Part shown: in pieces, positions 1-8,522 of the stretch
Layout of the letters: every line of letters starts with the position of its first letter
Numbering within the stretch: position 1 is the stretch's first letter
Assembly (NCBI GenBank): GCA_003135635.1
Contig: PLCJ01000002.1
Location: forward strand, 1-44,897
Length of the DNA: 44,897 bases
Direction of reading: 5' to 3'
Source: Candidatus Adlerbacteria bacterium
Lineage (GTDB): Bacteria; Patescibacteriota; Minisyncoccia; Phycocordibacterales; SBAW01
The notes under the pieces: model-generated
What the model was told of the DNA's origin: nothing
The model's input: the letters and a program-made list of their open reading frames with translations, nothing else
Databases searched by the model: none
Translations under genes and position numbers: made by a program

Positions 1-2307
1 CTTGCAACTGCAGGAGGCAACGTCGGTATCGCCACTACCTCTCCCTTCACCACCCTCTCTGTCCAAGGCAACGGATACTTCTCAGGTAACTTCACGGCAG
101 CAAACATCACTGCAACCGGGACGCTTCAAGTGAGCGGCAACACGACACTCGCCAATGCAACAACAACAAGTCTTTTTTCCAATACCCTTACCTCAAACGG
201 TCCCATCACTATTGGCACTACTGCCTCTACAACAATACAAGGAAACAACTCCACCTCGACGTTTGCTGGAGGAATCAATTTATCCAACGGATGCTTTACG
301 GTAAAGGGCGGATCATGTATCGGTAATGTCGTAAAGCTTGAAAGTATTTACTCAACGACAACGGCTGGCACTTCGACCGTACAATTCACCGGCACACCCA
401 ACAGCACCCCATCCTGGGGAGCAACGGTGCTCACCCTTCCCGCAAATACTTCCTACTATATTGTTGAGGCATGGGGTGGTGGTGGTGGTGGTGGTGCTGC
501 CACCGCAAACGCCGGAGTTGCTGGAGCTAACAGTTGTTTCAACCCCGCTGGTACCGCCCTTGCTTGTAACAACAATTTTGTGCAAGCAGGTGGTGGTGGT
601 GGTGGTGGTGCTACGGCTGCAGGTACGGCTGGTGCAGGGGGCATCGCTCCTTATATCACTTTCGTAGATGATTTTGGTGAAAATGGCGGAATAGGGGGAG
701 CGGGCAATGCCACAACTACCGGTAGTTATGGAGGAAATAGCCCTCGTGGCGGTCAAGGTGGGCAGCCGCAAGCGGCCACTGCTGCCGGCAATGCAGGAGG
801 GGCCCCCGGCGGCGGCGGTTCGGGTGGCAGAAGTTCACCAATAGTTAACGCTGCGGGCGGCGGCGGCGGCGCATATTCGGAAAGTTTTTCCACGTTTCCT
901 TTTTCAGGGGTATTCGTAGTCGGTGCGGGCGGTGCAGGAGGGGCTGCCGGCACGCAAGCTGGTGGTGCGGGCGCAACTGGCACTGTGATTATATATGTCT
1001 ATACAGATACAGTAGGCGGAAACGACTTGGCAGAAAATTATCCTGTCGATAATCCGCTTGTTGGGGCAGGCGATATTGTGTCTTTTGATCCTTCTATCAC
1101 TGCCACGGTAGGTGACGCAGTCGCTGGAAATAACCTGCCACTTGCCGGTGTTATCTCAACGGCGCCGGGTCAAGTCATAGGGGACCAAGGCACACAGGCA
1201 GTGGGTGAGCGTCCAGTAGCACTCTCTGGTCGTGTACCGGTGAAGGTGAATCTTGAGGGTGGTCCAATCGCGGTTGGCGATCGCATCGCGCTGTCATCTG
1301 TGCCGGGAGTTGGCAAGAAGGCCGGACCCTTTGATGATTCGGTCGGTATCGCGATTGCTCCCTATGACGGTACTTCAGGTAATAACACCGTCATGATATT
1401 CATGAACTTGCAGCGAGGCATCGACATCAATAACATATCCCTTGGCCTCCTTGGTCCTTCCGTATTCTGGCATATCTCAAGTACTACCGCGACGAGCACA
1501 GGTACTACTACGAACCTGTTCGACTTTGTCGGTGGAGTGATGGATGCCATAAGCTCGCGCCTAGGCATACTTTCTGATGCTTCCTCGACACAGGCCACTA
1601 CAACCGCGACAGAAGCAAGTTCGACGAGTCCCACGGTTGTGGATTTATTTGCAAACGAATTCTTGCAAGGCATCTTTAGTAATATCATTAAATGGTTTGC
1701 CAATGCCGAAAATGGCATAGGAGACTTCTTTGCGAACCGCGTGACTACCAAAGAGCTCTGTATTTCCAATGATACTGGAAGCTCGACCTGTGTTACAAAA
1801 ACACAACTTGACGCACTCTTAGCAGGAGATGTAGGAGCAACAGGAGGCATTCAAGTAAGCACGGGAGGAGGTACCTCTTCGAGCAACTCTTCTGGTTCTA
1901 GTTCTGCATCCTCAACACCAAGTAGCACGAATACGACGCCACTGTCGATTACTGTTAACGGTAATAATCCTGCAACGATTTCCGTTGCTAGTTCATATAA
2001 CGATCTTGGGGCTACGGTGAATGACACCATTGATAGCAATCTTGGATATAGCACTTTCGTCAATGGCCTACTGGTTCCAACCGTTAGTCTCGACACCTCC
2101 ACTACTACCACATACACGATTGACTATGTTGCGGCCGACTCAGCGGGTAATACCGCAACCTCGACACGTACAGTATTTATTGTGCCCGATAGCACAAACA
2201 CGAGTACTCTCACAAGCATCAGCTCGAGCACCAGCACAAGCACGAGTACCAACTCAAGTACGAGCACCAGCACAAGCACCAGCACGAGTACTCCTTCTGG
2301 ACAGTAG
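1..2307 (+). CDS. Large secreted surface protein, 3' part (gene begins before the window)
   Basis: The reading frame is open from base 1; the first in-frame ATG (130) is probably internal, because the residues before it (GNVGIATTSPF...LSVQG) match repeats common in giant Parcubacteria surface proteins. From the 130 ATG, residues about 1-60 are Asn/Thr-rich repeats, about 110-290 a glycine-rich region with poly-Gly runs, and about 300-430 a domain beginning NDLAENYP and containing RPVALSGRVPVKV, which resembles the autoproteolytic Peptidase_G2 module of phage-tail-like proteins. Near 600-690 lies an Ig-like DUF5011-type domain, followed by a (Ser-Thr)n tail. No sorting signal or C-terminal membrane anchor is visible. 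Likely an adhesin or cell-surface fibre; exact function unknown. Confidence 0.8.
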   Translation, partial: LATAGGNVGIATTSPFTTLSVQGNGYFSGNFTAANITATGTLQVSGNTTLANATTTSLFSNTLTSNGPITIGTTASTTIQGNNSTSTFAGGINLSNGCFTVKGGSCIGNVVKLESIYSTTTAGTSTVQFTGTPNSTPSWGATVLTLPANTSYYIVEAWGGGGGGGAATANAGVAGANSCFNPAGTALACNNNFVQAGGGGGGGATAAGTAGAGGIAPYITFVDDFGENGGIGGAGNATTTGSYGGNSPRGGQGGQPQAATAAGNAGGAPGGGGSGGRSSPIVNAAGGGGGAYSESFSTFPFSGVFVVGAGGAGGAAGTQAGGAGATGTVIIYVYTDTVGGNDLAENYPVDNPLVGAGDIVSFDPSITATVGDAVAGNNLPLAGVISTAPGQVIGDQGTQAVGERPVALSGRVPVKVNLEGGPIAVGDRIALSSVPGVGKKAGPFDDSVGIAIAPYDGTSGNNTVMIFMNLQRGIDINNISLGLLGPSVFWHISSTTATSTGTTTNLFDFVGGVMDAISSRLGILSDASSTQATTTATEASSTSPTVVDLFANEFLQGIFSNIIKWFANAENGIGDFFANRVTTKELCISNDTGSSTCVTKTQLDALLAGDVGATGGIQVSTGGGTSSSNSSGSSSASSTPSSTNTTPLSITVNGNNPATISVASSYNDLGATVNDTIDSNLGYSTFVNGLLVPTVSLDTSTTTTYTIDYVAADSAGNTATSTRTVFIVPDSTNTSTLTSISSSTSTSTSTNSSTSTSTSTSTSTPSGQ
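474..611 (+). repeat. GGT triplet runs encoding poly-Gly
   Basis: Two nearly pure GGT runs (around 474-495 and 590-609) encode Gly stretches within the surface protein. Such microsatellites are slippage-prone, and a change of one unit alters protein length without breaking frame. GC-rich glycine-codon runs continue irregularly to about 970. Confidence 0.6.
2215..2303 (+). repeat. Low-complexity Ser-Thr codon repeat at surface-protein C terminus
   Basis: An AGCACN/AGTACN-type hexamer repeat encodes alternating Ser and Thr up to the stop codon. It probably forms an extended, possibly glycosylated stalk. It also generates spurious open frames on both strands. Confidence 0.6.
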
Positions 2308-2421
2308 GATCGTACTGCCGTATACATGAGAGGAGGATTTTTATTTTATCCGCTTATCTCCATTTCCTAAGTACATTACAAGATTTTTAGTTGTATATTC
2401 TTCTGTTTAATTATCTTATGA

Positions 2422-2427
2422 TACACT
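2422..2427 (+). promoter_or_regulatory. -10 box of cobalamin adenosyltransferase gene (leaderless arrangement)
   Basis: TACACT preceded by TG at 2419-2420 (extended -10) lies 7 nt before the ATG at 2435, so transcription would start at or beside the start codon. No good -35 and no Shine-Dalgarno sequence are seen. Confidence 0.45.
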
Positions 2428-2434
2428 TCTGTCC

Positions 2435-2974
2435 ATGTTATTTACCCGTAAAGGTGATGATGGAACTTCCGGTCTCTTTGGAACGCCTGAGCGTTTTCCT
2501 AAAGACGCTATGATATTTGAAGCGCTCGGCGCTGTAGATGAACTCAACTCGCTTCTTGGGGTCTGCTTTTCAAGAGCAAAGATCATAAGAAATAAAAATT
2601 CCCTTATGCTGGGAGGAATAGTGCGCAGGGCACAAGAAAATCTCTTTATTGTTCAGGCTGAGCTGGCAGGTGCACAAAAGACACTTTCCAAGTCACACGT
2701 AGATCGGCTTGAAAGAGATATAGCTGAAATAGAAGGCCATATAGAAAATCCACATTCGTTTATCATACCTGGAGCGACAGAGCTTTCTGCTCTTTTTGAT
2801 TATGCGCGTGCGGTTTCCAGACGCGCAGAGCGCCATGTTGTAGCGGCCCGCGGAGTGCGTCCCGTCTCCGCGCATACGTACCAATACCTCAATCGTCTCT
2901 CGAGCCTCCTTTATGTACTGGCTAGATACGCAGCCTTAAAGAAAGGCACAAAGGAAGACGCACCTTCCTACTAG
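2435..2974 (+). CDS. PduO-type ATP:cob(I)alamin adenosyltransferase
   Basis: Transfers the adenosyl group of ATP to cob(I)alamin to make adenosylcobalamin, in the cytoplasm. The 179-residue protein has the family's N-terminal ATP loop (TRKGDDGTSGLFG, residues 4-16), the central ARAVSRRAER helix (residues 124-133) with the conserved arginines, and the C-terminal LNRLSSLLYVLAR segment (152-164); length is normal. It converges on the B12-dependent ribonucleotide reductase gene: the two stop codons share the palindrome CTAG (2971-2974). No cobalamin synthesis gene is present, so it probably adenosylates salvaged corrinoid for that reductase. No B12 riboswitch is visible upstream. Family assignment is secure; the partnership is inferred from context. 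Confidence 0.93.
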   Translation: MLFTRKGDDGTSGLFGTPERFPKDAMIFEALGAVDELNSLLGVCFSRAKIIRNKNSLMLGGIVRRAQENLFIVQAELAGAQKTLSKSHVDRLERDIAEIEGHIENPHSFIIPGATELSALFDYARAVSRRAERHVVAARGVRPVSAHTYQYLNRLSSLLYVLARYAALKKGTKEDAPSY

Positions 2975-5271
2975 TTGCTGACTTTTGATTCTGCTGATGG
3001 AGCAACAATATCAATTTCACAGGCACCCGCCACGCACGCATACTCTTTTGCTCCGGTGGTAGCGTCAGCCGCTTCATAGAGGACCAATTTTGAGAAATCT
3101 ATAGTGGGAAAACGAGATGCAAGTTCCATATATCGCTCTTGGGTGATTTCCTCGTACGGAGCGAGCTGATAGGTGTGTTCATTACGCGGCAGGAACGTGA
3201 GACCGCCAATGATATCCCAATTACGATAAATCCAATCGCCCACCGAGAGCCACTCATCCGGACTCACCGAGACCGTTACTGACGGATTATGCTCGCAGTA
3301 ATTCTCTTTAACTATTTTCCAATACTCAAGCTGCCGGTGGGCAGTGATGTCATCTTTAACGAGCGCCTTTGAAGGTGCCTGTACGGGAAATTCCAATACC
3401 CATGTCAGGGCAGTTTCTTTCGTTTGTCCGACTTCAGGAACACACGGAACTCCTTCATCTTGAAGCAGCTTCAGTAAAGGATTATGTCCCTCGATGCGTA
3501 CACGTCGTATGTAATATTTCGCATGTCTTGGATGCATTCCAGACGCACAATCAAATAATTGTGAACCATTTCCTGATGGCTTCACGCACGTGATGGCGGT
3601 GGAAGGATTGATGCCAAAACGTTTTGCATACTTGCGATTAGTTTCAATTGCTACTTCTTTGAGTTTTCGCAACACTTGCGGATCACGGACCACTGTATTT
3701 TCCCACTGACCGGTCATAGAGACACCAAGGAGTGCCTCTTGCTCGCAGTTCTTTTTCCATTCCGGCGAGAGATAAGGAAAATTGGTAAGAGATGCTTGGT
3801 AGGTGCCGAGAATCGTAGCAACGCGTACCTTATCCATCAAAGTCTCCTCGGTATCTTCAGAACGCACTACCACTTCGCTTAAATTACAAAATTGTTTTGA
3901 TTTGAGAATTATTTCGCCGCAGGGATTTGTTCCGCAGGTCCAAAATCCTTCCTCAAACAGCTTCCAGCGACGCGTGGGCAACTGCTTCTTTAGGCTTCCC
4001 CGGTTGAAAATGCCTCGCTCCCCAGAGCCGCTTTTGGCAAGGTTAAACCACTCATCGAGGAACTGATCCATCGTTGGTTTCTCGTTATAAATTGCGGAAT
4101 TATTGGCCATCGCCCGTTGTGGATTGGTGAGATAGAATTGGCCATTTTTTGCCCCGCGCATCTCAACGTCATCAAGATCGGAGAGGGAAATAAGCGCACT
4201 GCGTCTCACCCCACCGGCGACGACGATTTCACCGATTTTGCAGATAATGTCATGGACATCAAGGGTGGTGAGGTGTCGGCCTTGGCGGAGTAGCATACGC
4301 TCTCGAGTAAAATCCAGAAGATTGCGCAGTGGTTCGGGTCCCGATGAACGTCCGCCCATGATTTTAAGCCGGGCACCTCGGGGGCGAACTTTCGAATAAT
4401 CAAATGCAACGTCATTTCCTTGGGTCCATGTCTGCATGCCATGGAAAAGGGCATCACACCATCCTTCTTTGCTATCACCGATGACATGCATGGGAAGTTT
4501 TTTTCCAGTCTGGCGTTTGATGATGGGAAGTGATTCCACGGTCTGCCTTTCAACTGAGAAACCAACACCGGTGCCACACATCGAGATGTACATAATTTCG
4601 GAAAAATCTTGCCAGCTCGCAGGAGCGATGAATGCGCAATTATAAACACACACATTGCTAGCGCGCGCCGGGGCACCGGAACTCCACAGCAAACGCATCG
4701 AGCCCATCGCTTTCATGTAGAGCATATATTCTCGTATTTCTTCGTATTCGCTCTTCTTAAGTTTGCTACCAATATTTTCTCGCATGAAAGATACGTATCG
4801 ATCAACTGTTTCCACCCACGTCTCGCGGCGCATCTTGTCATCAAGCCAACGAGAGTAGCTGCTGTAAAAAACAAATTCAGAAAGTTGGTTACGAAAGTAT
4901 TTTTTGCTGGTCTCCACAAGTGAACGAACCTCATCGGACACCTGCGCCTCATCCTTACGGAGCTCCGCGTGCTTTTCTCGGTAAAGAATATACGCTTTGG
5001 CGGTGGCCACAAACTTCTGGACCATCAATTCTTGCTCCACAAGATCCTGAATCATCTCAACCGTGGGCTGAAATGAAACATCTGCCTCTTTTTGAGCAAG
5101 AACTTTTTTGAAAACGGCATCTGCGATCTTTTCTGGCGCACTCTTGCGCAACTCTTCTGCGGCGCGCATCGCTTCTTCAGCTGCTCTTGCAATCTTGCTC
5201 GTATCAAACGAAACGGTGGAACCATTTCGCTTGACAATGGTGAGTGGAGCTGAAGATTTTTTTCGAGGCAT
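2971..5271 (-). CDS. nrdJ: Adenosylcobalamin-dependent (class II) ribonucleotide reductase
   Basis: Makes deoxyribonucleotides from ribonucleotides using a cobalamin-generated thiyl radical, without oxygen or an iron subunit. The 766-residue monomer starts with an ATP-cone-like domain (about 9-100), then the reductase barrel. Key residues match Lactobacillus-type RTPR: redox pair C212 (VYNCAF) and C462 (FCNLSEV), radical Cys and Glu in TNPCGEI (C451, E453), and a C-terminal shuttle CX4C (C746, C751). Substrate (di- or triphosphate) cannot be fixed from sequence, though the single-chain form resembles the triphosphate enzymes. The ATP cone, absent from the Lactobacillus enzyme, suggests allosteric activity control. 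It ends against the adenosyltransferase gene. The start ATG at 5271 gives a sensible N terminus. Confidence 0.95.
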   Translation of the reverse strand: MPRKKSSAPLTIVKRNGSTVSFDTSKIARAAEEAMRAAEELRKSAPEKIADAVFKKVLAQKEADVSFQPTVEMIQDLVEQELMVQKFVATAKAYILYREKHAELRKDEAQVSDEVRSLVETSKKYFRNQLSEFVFYSSYSRWLDDKMRRETWVETVDRYVSFMRENIGSKLKKSEYEEIREYMLYMKAMGSMRLLWSSGAPARASNVCVYNCAFIAPASWQDFSEIMYISMCGTGVGFSVERQTVESLPIIKRQTGKKLPMHVIGDSKEGWCDALFHGMQTWTQGNDVAFDYSKVRPRGARLKIMGGRSSGPEPLRNLLDFTRERMLLRQGRHLTTLDVHDIICKIGEIVVAGGVRRSALISLSDLDDVEMRGAKNGQFYLTNPQRAMANNSAIYNEKPTMDQFLDEWFNLAKSGSGERGIFNRGSLKKQLPTRRWKLFEEGFWTCGTNPCGEIILKSKQFCNLSEVVVRSEDTEETLMDKVRVATILGTYQASLTNFPYLSPEWKKNCEQEALLGVSMTGQWENTVVRDPQVLRKLKEVAIETNRKYAKRFGINPSTAITCVKPSGNGSQLFDCASGMHPRHAKYYIRRVRIEGHNPLLKLLQDEGVPCVPEVGQTKETALTWVLEFPVQAPSKALVKDDITAHRQLEYWKIVKENYCEHNPSVTVSVSPDEWLSVGDWIYRNWDIIGGLTFLPRNEHTYQLAPYEEITQERYMELASRFPTIDFSKLVLYEAADATTGAKEYACVAGACEIDIVAPSAESKVSN

Positions 5272-5438
5272 TATGAAAAATTAAGGTACTTATAATTGTG
5301 CTCTCTATTGTACAAAGAAAGTCCTAAAAAGGACAGAAAAAGTGTGGAAAAAAGTTGCGGGAACAAAGCTCGACACTTGTCTATAGAGGCGTTGAGGAAA
5401 TGGCGCTTATTATGTAGTCTGGGAAGGTCCTTGCAGTA

Positions 5439-5511
5439 GCCGATGTAGCTCAGTTGGTAGAGCAACTCCATGGTAAGGAGTAGGTCGCCGGTTCAAACCC
5501 GGCCATCGGCT
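5439..5511 (+). tRNA. tRNA-Thr (anticodon GGT)
   Basis: Complete 73-nt cloverleaf: acceptor GCCGATG pairs with CATCGGC (5504-5510), D arm GCTC/GAGC, anticodon stem ACTCC/GGAGT with loop ATGGTAA (anticodon GGT), T arm GCCGG-TTCAAAC-CCGGC. CCA is not encoded. It reads ACC and ACU codons. Followed 62 nt later by a second Thr tRNA. Confidence 0.97.
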
Positions 5512-5573
5512 CCCGGTTTGTAGAAAAATCGGACAAAAGGTTCATCTTCCCTCAAAGCAAAAATACAGGGAAA

Positions 5574-5646
<73 letters not shown>

Positions 5647-5679
5647 CTCACAATCCTTAAGGGGCGTCCGATCTGTATT

Positions 5680-5701
5680 CCTTATATATAAGGAGTACAA
5701 T
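5680..5701 (+). promoter_or_regulatory. Perfect palindrome and -10 box upstream of rarA
   Basis: CCTTATATATAAGG (5680-5693) is a perfect 14-bp palindrome, directly followed by TACAAT (5696-5701), a -10-like hexamer 6 nt before the rarA ATG. The palindrome would occupy the -35/-10 spacer, a classic operator position. The AAGGAG inside it is too far from the ATG (12 nt) to be an ideal ribosome site. Confidence 0.4.
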
Positions 5702-5707
5702 CTGGGC

Positions 5708-6844
5708 ATGGAACCACTGGCAGTCACTATACGGCCTCGCAAACTCAGTGAGTTTATTGGTCAAGAACATTTGGTAGGAAAGGGCAAACCACTGCGCGAA
5801 GCAATAGAAAAGAAACATCTTTTCTCTTTTATTCTGTGGGGTCCACCCGGAAGCGGCAAGACCACCTTAGCGCGTATCTACGCGCAGGCACTTGATGCGG
5901 ATTTTTATCAGATGTCTGCAGTTGACTCTGGAAAAAATGAAATTAAAGCAATCCTTGGAGAGAAGGGAGCACTCAAACTCGGCAAACCAAAAATTCTTTT
6001 CATAGATGAAATACATCGTTTCAATAAAGCGCAACAAGATTTTCTTTTGCCATTTGTAGAAAACGGAGAGCTTACATTAATTGGCGCAACAACTGAAAAC
6101 CCTTCCTTCGAAGTGATACCGGCGCTTCTCTCGCGCTGTCGTGTTTTTGTTTTGCAAGAACTCAGTGCGAAGGAGATGGCGTTGATACTGAAGCGCACCG
6201 GTTTCAAAATTTCTAAAACCGCCGCAGAGTGGGTGATCGCTATGGCCATGGGGGATGCTCGACAAGCAATCACACTTCTTGAGAACACTCAGAAATTATA
6301 TGGAACAATCACGAGCGACACGCTGAGAGAAACTCTACAATCTAAACATCTTCGCTACGATAAAAAAGGAGAAGAGCATTACAATACTGTAAGCGCTTTT
6401 ATAAAATCGATGCGTGCCGGTCAGGGAGATGCAGCGCTATATTACTTGGCACGAATGGTGGACGCAGGAGAGGACCCACTCTTTATAGCTCGTCGTATGG
6501 TTATATTTGCCAGCGAAGATATAGGACTCGCGCAACCGACCGCGCTTGTTGTGGCCAATGCGGTATTTCGGGCGGTCGAGACCATAGGCTACCCCGAAGC
6601 AAGTATCAACCTTGCCCATGGCACGGTGTATCTTGCCCAGAGCAAGAAAAATAGGGCTTCATATCAAGCTTTTTTTGCTGCTCTTGATGACGTGAAGAAG
6701 TTTGGGAATGTTCCCATTCCGCTTATACTACGCAATGCACCTACAAAATTGATGCAGGAGCTCGGCTATGGAAAGGGCTATAAAAAGTATGATAAAGAAA
6801 ATTACTTGCCCGATAAACTCAAAGATAGAAAATATTTGCCTTAA
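5708..6844 (+). CDS. rarA: Replication-associated recombination protein A (RarA/MgsA AAA+ ATPase)
   Basis: A clamp-loader-like AAA+ ATPase acting at stalled replication forks. The N terminus (RPRKLSEFIGQEHLVG) is diagnostic. Walker A is GPPGSGKT (45-52), Walker B ILFIDEIHRF (96-105), sensor 1 GATTENPSFE (126-135), arginine finger in SRCR (142-145). The C-terminal half carries the MgsA-type oligomerisation region with HGTVYLAQ-like motifs. At 378 residues it is somewhat shorter than the E. coli protein (about 450). It precedes prfB by 38 nt and both may be co-transcribed. Assignment is very secure. Confidence 0.95.
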   Translation: MEPLAVTIRPRKLSEFIGQEHLVGKGKPLREAIEKKHLFSFILWGPPGSGKTTLARIYAQALDADFYQMSAVDSGKNEIKAILGEKGALKLGKPKILFIDEIHRFNKAQQDFLLPFVENGELTLIGATTENPSFEVIPALLSRCRVFVLQELSAKEMALILKRTGFKISKTAAEWVIAMAMGDARQAITLLENTQKLYGTITSDTLRETLQSKHLRYDKKGEEHYNTVSAFIKSMRAGQGDAALYYLARMVDAGEDPLFIARRMVIFASEDIGLAQPTALVVANAVFRAVETIGYPEASINLAHGTVYLAQSKKNRASYQAFFAALDDVKKFGNVPIPLILRNAPTKLMQELGYGKGYKKYDKENYLPDKLKDRKYLP

Positions 6845-6882
6845 TCCGCGCATCGTGACGTCCACAGGATCTTTTTAGAGAA

Positions 6883-7749
6883 ATGACTCCAGAAGAAACG
6901 ACCGCACGAATTACGCAGATAGAAGCCACCATGGTGCGTGCGGACTTTTGGTCTGATAAAGCAAATGCGCAGGCACTCATTAGAGAGCTTCATGATCTTA
7001 AGCTACAAGCTGAAGGCGGGAATACCTATGATGCGGGAGGCGCGGTACTTTCCATTGTTGCGGGTGCCGGGGGTGATGATGCGGAAGATTTTGCGAGGAT
7101 GCTATTTTCTATGTATCGCCGATATGTCGAGAAGCGCGGATGGAGTCTGCGGGTGCTTCATCAAAACGAAAATGATCACGGAGGATATCGCAATCTCTCT
7201 GTAGAGATTGGTGGTACGCGCGCATATGGAACTCTCAAGGGTGAATACGGTATCCATCGACTCGTACGCATCTCCCCCTTTAATGCTTCTCAAAAACGCC
7301 ACACCTCCTTTGTGCTCGTTGAGGTGTTGCCGGTGCTTCAGCAAGTGGCTGTCGTTGATATTCCTGAGAGCGATCTCGAAATTCAATTTGCGCGCGCTGG
7401 AGGCCCGGGAGGACAGAATGTTAACAAGCGCGAAACAGCGGTACGCGTGGTGCACATCCCAACGGGCATTTCTGCGCACGTGGATGGCGAACGTTCACAA
7501 AACGCCAATCGAGAAAAGGCGATCACTATTGTTAAGGCAAAACTTCTCCATCAACTGCAGATCGAACGCAAAGAGACCATAGCTGATCTTTCAACTGCAG
7601 CAGGAAAAATAGAGTGGGGTAATCAGATACGCTCATATGTACTTCATCCCTACAAGCTGGTCAAAGATCATCGCAGTGGTGTAGAGGTGCATGACGCACA
7701 AAGCGTTCTTGAAGGGAATATCGAAGCGTTTCTAGATGAAGAAACATAG
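6883..7749 (+). CDS. prfB: Peptide chain release factor 2, with shortened N-terminal domain
   Basis: Terminates translation at UGA and UAA. The stop-recognition tripeptide SPF (131-133) identifies RF2 rather than RF1, and the peptidyl-transfer GGQ is at 176-178 ([12 protein letters not shown]). The 288-residue protein is about 75 shorter than E. coli RF2; the loss is in the N-terminal helical domain, with only about 60 residues before the conserved [11 protein letters not shown]. The usual in-frame UGA autoregulatory frameshift is absent and there is no room for an upstream part, since rarA ends 38 nt before. An active RF2 agrees with UGA being a stop here. Confidence 0.95.
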   Translation: MTPEETTARITQIEATMVRADFWSDKANAQALIRELHDLKLQAEGGNTYDAGGAVLSIVAGAGGDDAEDFARMLFSMYRRYVEKRGWSLRVLHQNENDHGGYRNLSVEIGGTRAYGTLKGEYGIHRLVRISPFNASQKRHTSFVLVEVLPVLQQVAVVDIPESDLEIQFARAGGPGGQNVNKRETAVRVVHIPTGISAHVDGERSQNANREKAITIVKAKLLHQLQIERKETIADLSTAAGKIEWGNQIRSYVLHPYKLVKDHRSGVEVHDAQSVLEGNIEAFLDEET

Positions 7750-7750
7750 G

Positions 7751-7781
7751 AGCGGTTTTTTCATTGTGGAGAGCCGCTTTT
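7751..7781 (+). terminator. Intrinsic terminator after prfB
   Basis: AGCGGTT (7751-7757) pairs with AGCCGCT (7772-7778), 7 bp with one G-T pair, followed by a short T run. It starts 1 nt after the prfB stop and separates the rarA-prfB unit from ftsEX. Confidence 0.6.
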
Positions 7782-7802
7782 AAACACAGGATAGTAAGCA
7801 GT

Positions 7803-7831
7803 TTTGCGCCCCTGGCAATTGTGAGTATCAT
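7803..7831 (+). promoter_or_regulatory. Promoter of ftsEX
   Basis: TTTGCG (7803-7808), 17-nt spacer, TATCAT (7826-7831). The -10 lies 8 nt before the GTG start at 7840, so the transcript would have almost no leader. Confidence 0.45.
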
Positions 7832-7839
7832 AGAAGATT

Positions 7840-8520
7840 GTGATCTACTACGATCGCGTCACGAAGATATATGCGGATAATTCTGTCGCTCTGGATGATG
7901 TAAGTTTCTCTATTGAGCCGGGAGAGTTTGCCTCTGTCGTCGGACACTCAGGCGCAGGTAAAACTACGCTCATTAAGATGCTTCTTGCGGAAGAGCGACC
8001 GAGTTCTGGCTCGGTCTTTTTTGAGTCAGTGAATGTCCATGAAGTGCCTATGAATCGGATTAATACGTTGCGACGCAAAATTGGCACCGTCTTTCAGGAC
8101 TTTAAACTCCTTCCCAACAAGACTGCGTACGAAAATGTTGCCTTTGCGATGGAAGCGGCTGGCCGTCCGGAGGAAGAAATTCGCTCTGATGTGCCCCACG
8201 TGCTTGATCTCGTCGATCTTGGAGATAAAATGAATAATTTTCCCAGTGAGCTCTCCGGCGGAGAACAGCAGCGTGTGGCTATTGCCCGCGCGATTGTAAA
8301 TCAGCCTGATGTGATCGTAGCTGATGAACCGACGGGGAATCTTGATCCACTCAATACTTTTGAGATTGCCCAGATTCTTAAAAAGATCAATGATCTTGGT
8401 ACGACAATTATACTCACCACGCACAATAAGGGCGTCATCGATTCACTCAAAAAACGTGTGATCACTCTGGATCGCGGTAAGATCGTTCGTGATGATCGGG
8501 AAGGAAAGTATATACTGTAA
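7840..8520 (+). CDS. ftsE: Cell division ATP-binding protein FtsE
   Basis: ATPase of the FtsEX complex, which couples divisome activity to peptidoglycan hydrolases outside the membrane. Walker A GHSGAGKT (35-42), Q-loop in FQDFKLL, signature LSGGEQQR (138-145), Walker B VIVADEP (158-164) and the H-loop TTHN are all intact in 226 residues, the normal length. The start is GTG at 7840; no Shine-Dalgarno sequence is seen. Neighbour ftsX follows after 2 nt, confirming the identity against other ABC ATPases. Confidence 0.95.
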   Translation: MIYYDRVTKIYADNSVALDDVSFSIEPGEFASVVGHSGAGKTTLIKMLLAEERPSSGSVFFESVNVHEVPMNRINTLRRKIGTVFQDFKLLPNKTAYENVAFAMEAAGRPEEEIRSDVPHVLDLVDLGDKMNNFPSELSGGEQQRVAIARAIVNQPDVIVADEPTGNLDPLNTFEIAQILKKINDLGTTIILTTHNKGVIDSLKKRVITLDRGKIVRDDREGKYIL

Positions 8521-8522
8521 CT

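Noticed and set aside
352-2327. Several long antisense or frame-shifted open frames within the surface protein (for example 352-771, 753-983, 1362-1850, 2124-2327)
   Set aside because: They arise from Gly- and Ser/Thr-codon repeats, give low-complexity translations (poly-Thr, poly-Pro, Val-Leu repeats) and overlap a frame with clear domain structure.
2308-2434. Cobalamin riboswitch upstream of the adenosyltransferase or of nrdJ
   Set aside because: The leaders are too short and no B12-box-like sequence is seen on either side.
4206-4676. 156-residue frame inside the ribonucleotide reductase gene
   Set aside because: Same-strand shadow of nrdJ in another frame; Cys/Arg/Ser-rich, with no family resemblance.
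6845-6883. Programmed +1 frameshift site for prfB
   Set aside because: CAGGATCTTTTTAG is superficially similar, but there is no in-frame UGA and no upstream coding part between rarA and prfB.
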